The position numbers and the translations under genes are program-made. From Pedobacter ghigonis (GTDB taxonomy: Bacteria > Bacteroidota > Bacteroidia > Sphingobacteriales > Sphingobacteriaceae), in the NCBI RefSeq assembly GCF_903166585.1, contig NZ_CAESCM010000005.1, positions 1 to 64,000 of the forward strand: a stretch of 64,000 nucleotides of DNA, read 5' to 3'. This document shows positions 62,805 through 64,000 of this stretch, one piece after another (within the stretch, counting starts at the first letter, position 1; each line of letters begins with the position of its first letter). The notes beneath the pieces were generated by a model. That model did no database searches. It was not told the DNA's origin and was given only the letters and a program-made list of their open reading frames with translations.

Positions 62805-63932
62805 ATGAAAAACAAAATTAACCCCAAACACCTTGCGGTGCTCAGTTTGGCGCTATTATTTATTGGATGCGCTAAAACGGAACCCGTACCTGAAGTAACT
62901 GTACCAACTTCCCCTACTTATTCTTTTTCAGGTACCTCGCCTGATGAGCTTATGTTTGAGGATGGTGAAGCCATGTCGGTAATGACCAACGAAAGCAGAA
63001 GATTTGATGTCAGCAATGTTTTACGTGTTACTGCTGTGAATAATACAACTATCGAGATCGCCAATTTTGCCCCGGTTGATATTTCTGATGCCACAATCGT
63101 TGTATCTATTGTTGGTCAGCCAGAAAAGGTCAAATTATTACATATTGGAACGATCAAAGGGCATAGGATTAAACAAATCCAGTATCCCTTTATTAGCGGA
63201 CAGGTTGAATATCCTGACGTTAATAATAAAACTGTAAATCTGTCGGCCTACAAAGAAGCAGGTATCAATCCAACAGCCATCAGTTTTGAATTTACAGGAA
63301 CAACGCCATTAATTACTAAGCTTAAAAAGTTGAGTATTATTAAATGGCAACCTAAAATGCACGATTTTGACCCGGAGAATTTAGATAACAACTGGCTGGA
63401 TGAGCCTACTGCAAAGCAATTCAGGATGTTTACGGGTTTCATGATCAATTTTGCTTACATGTACACCGATGCAACCATGCGCGGGCGTATAGTTGATGAA
63501 TTAATAATAGGCAATGATGGTGTAACTGCGCTCACTACAGCTGAAAAAGAGGCCGATTGGATAAAAGCCCAAACGCGTACAAAAATCAATTGCGGTTTAA
63601 CAGATACGCGTAAAGTTTCGGGCTTAGGCGGCGGGAGCACTTTCGGTATCCCGGATTGGGTTACTTTAAATTTTATGACCAATAGCTATACCACTCCTTT
63701 TCATGAAATGGGGCATGTTTTGGGTTATAATCATAGTTCATCTATGACTTATCCTCAGAACAGCAGGGGGAATGTACCGGTATTTATGGCCCGGCAGGAT
63801 GAAATGAATAAAGCCGGTGATTTTCCGGTAACGTTAAGCAATTATTATAAACCTGATGATGTACCGGCACCAAAAGCTATCACCTCTGGCTTAGTACAAA
63901 AGCTTGGAATGAAAGACGAATGTATTTATTGA
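62805..63932 (+). CDS. Metzincin-like zinc-metalloprotease lipoprotein
   Basis: 375 residues. Lipobox LLFIGC (Cys22) marks a lipoprotein. The catalytic motif HEMGHVLGYNH (300-310) is a complete HExxHxxGxxH metzincin site, and SSSMTYP just after it supplies the Met-turn (Met314). The N-terminal two thirds (30-290) is a beta-rich region with no motif I know. Likely an envelope or exported protease. The family (M10/M12/M57-like) cannot be decided. Starts after a 129-base gap from the SRPBCC gene; no operon evidence. Confidence 0.75.
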   Translation: MKNKINPKHLAVLSLALLFIGCAKTEPVPEVTVPTSPTYSFSGTSPDELMFEDGEAMSVMTNESRRFDVSNVLRVTAVNNTTIEIANFAPVDISDATIVVSIVGQPEKVKLLHIGTIKGHRIKQIQYPFISGQVEYPDVNNKTVNLSAYKEAGINPTAISFEFTGTTPLITKLKKLSIIKWQPKMHDFDPENLDNNWLDEPTAKQFRMFTGFMINFAYMYTDATMRGRIVDELIIGNDGVTALTTAEKEADWIKAQTRTKINCGLTDTRKVSGLGGGSTFGIPDWVTLNFMTNSYTTPFHEMGHVLGYNHSSSMTYPQNSRGNVPVFMARQDEMNKAGDFPVTLSNYYKPDDVPAPKAITSGLVQKLGMKDECIY

Positions 63933-64000
63933 TTTGTGGTTATACCGGAATGTAGAATCGGCAATTATAAACTAAAACTGGAAGCCTGAAATCGCTCGAT

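Overview
The window reads as chromosomal core of a Bacteroidota bacterium, most likely Sphingobacteriaceae (Pedobacter-like). Reasons: Bacteroidota -7 boxes (TAnnTTTG) precede many genes; purine-rich Shine-Dalgarno sites are scarce; and family-typical genes occur (PafA-type phosphatase, fused IcmF mutase, HU-CCDC81/SPOR protein, DUF4783, DUF4294, BshB1, Bacteroidota-type S1). The assignment is inference from protein resemblance; no search was run.

Layout. 0-0.11 kb: 3' part of a 5S rRNA and its terminator, so an rRNA operon ends here. 0.6-8.4 kb: acyl-ACP desaturase, a secreted PqqB-like hydrolase coupled to icmF, a VOC protein, and a PafA-type alkaline phosphatase. 8.7-10.4 kb: a DUF3472 plus ricin-lectin lipoprotein whose signal peptide is out of frame by one T. 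10.5-22 kb: folC, then an overlapping operon for a HU-membrane-SPOR protein, ExbB, ExbD and a TonB-like protein, an erythromycin-esterase-like lipoprotein, and a barrel outer-membrane protein behind a very large TPR protein. 22.4-32 kb: pyrR-pyrB, a class IV aminotransferase, a DCC protein, an aldehyde dehydrogenase/DUF779 pair divergent from an AraC regulator, an ECF sigma unit, and a GH20 hexosaminidase. 32-45 kb: rpsA, SH3 and TPM membrane proteins, a DUF1080 protein, cmk, arfB, a MACPF lipoprotein, an LpxR-like protein, and lon. 45-57 kb: gpmI, nadC, plsY, an M48 protease, pabB, purA, a Fur-family regulator and a RelA/SpoT enzyme. 57-64 kb: DUF4294, glutathione peroxidase, bshB1, an acyl-CoA dehydrogenase, lysine 6-transaminase, an SRPBCC protein and a metzincin-like lipoprotein.

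How genes work together. The best-supported units are HU/SPOR-ExbB-ExbD-TonB (one-base stop/start overlaps), icmF plus the PqqB-like gene (one-base overlap), pyrR-pyrB, ALDH-DUF779 with the AraC regulator, and the ECF sigma unit with two small membrane proteins. The SPOR/ExbBD/TonB operon and the nearby TPR plus barrel pair may form one energised trans-envelope system; that is inference.

The most notable non-gene content is a set of dispersed palindromic repeats: three copies of one family (about 25.7, 50.6 and 52.1 kb, two of them flanking pabB), other families at 32.1, 54.2, 58.5 and 60.05 kb, a 77-bp tandem repeat at 38.1 kb, and one repeat-like element that lies in frame inside icmF. No CRISPR array, insertion sequence, tRNA or prophage was seen.
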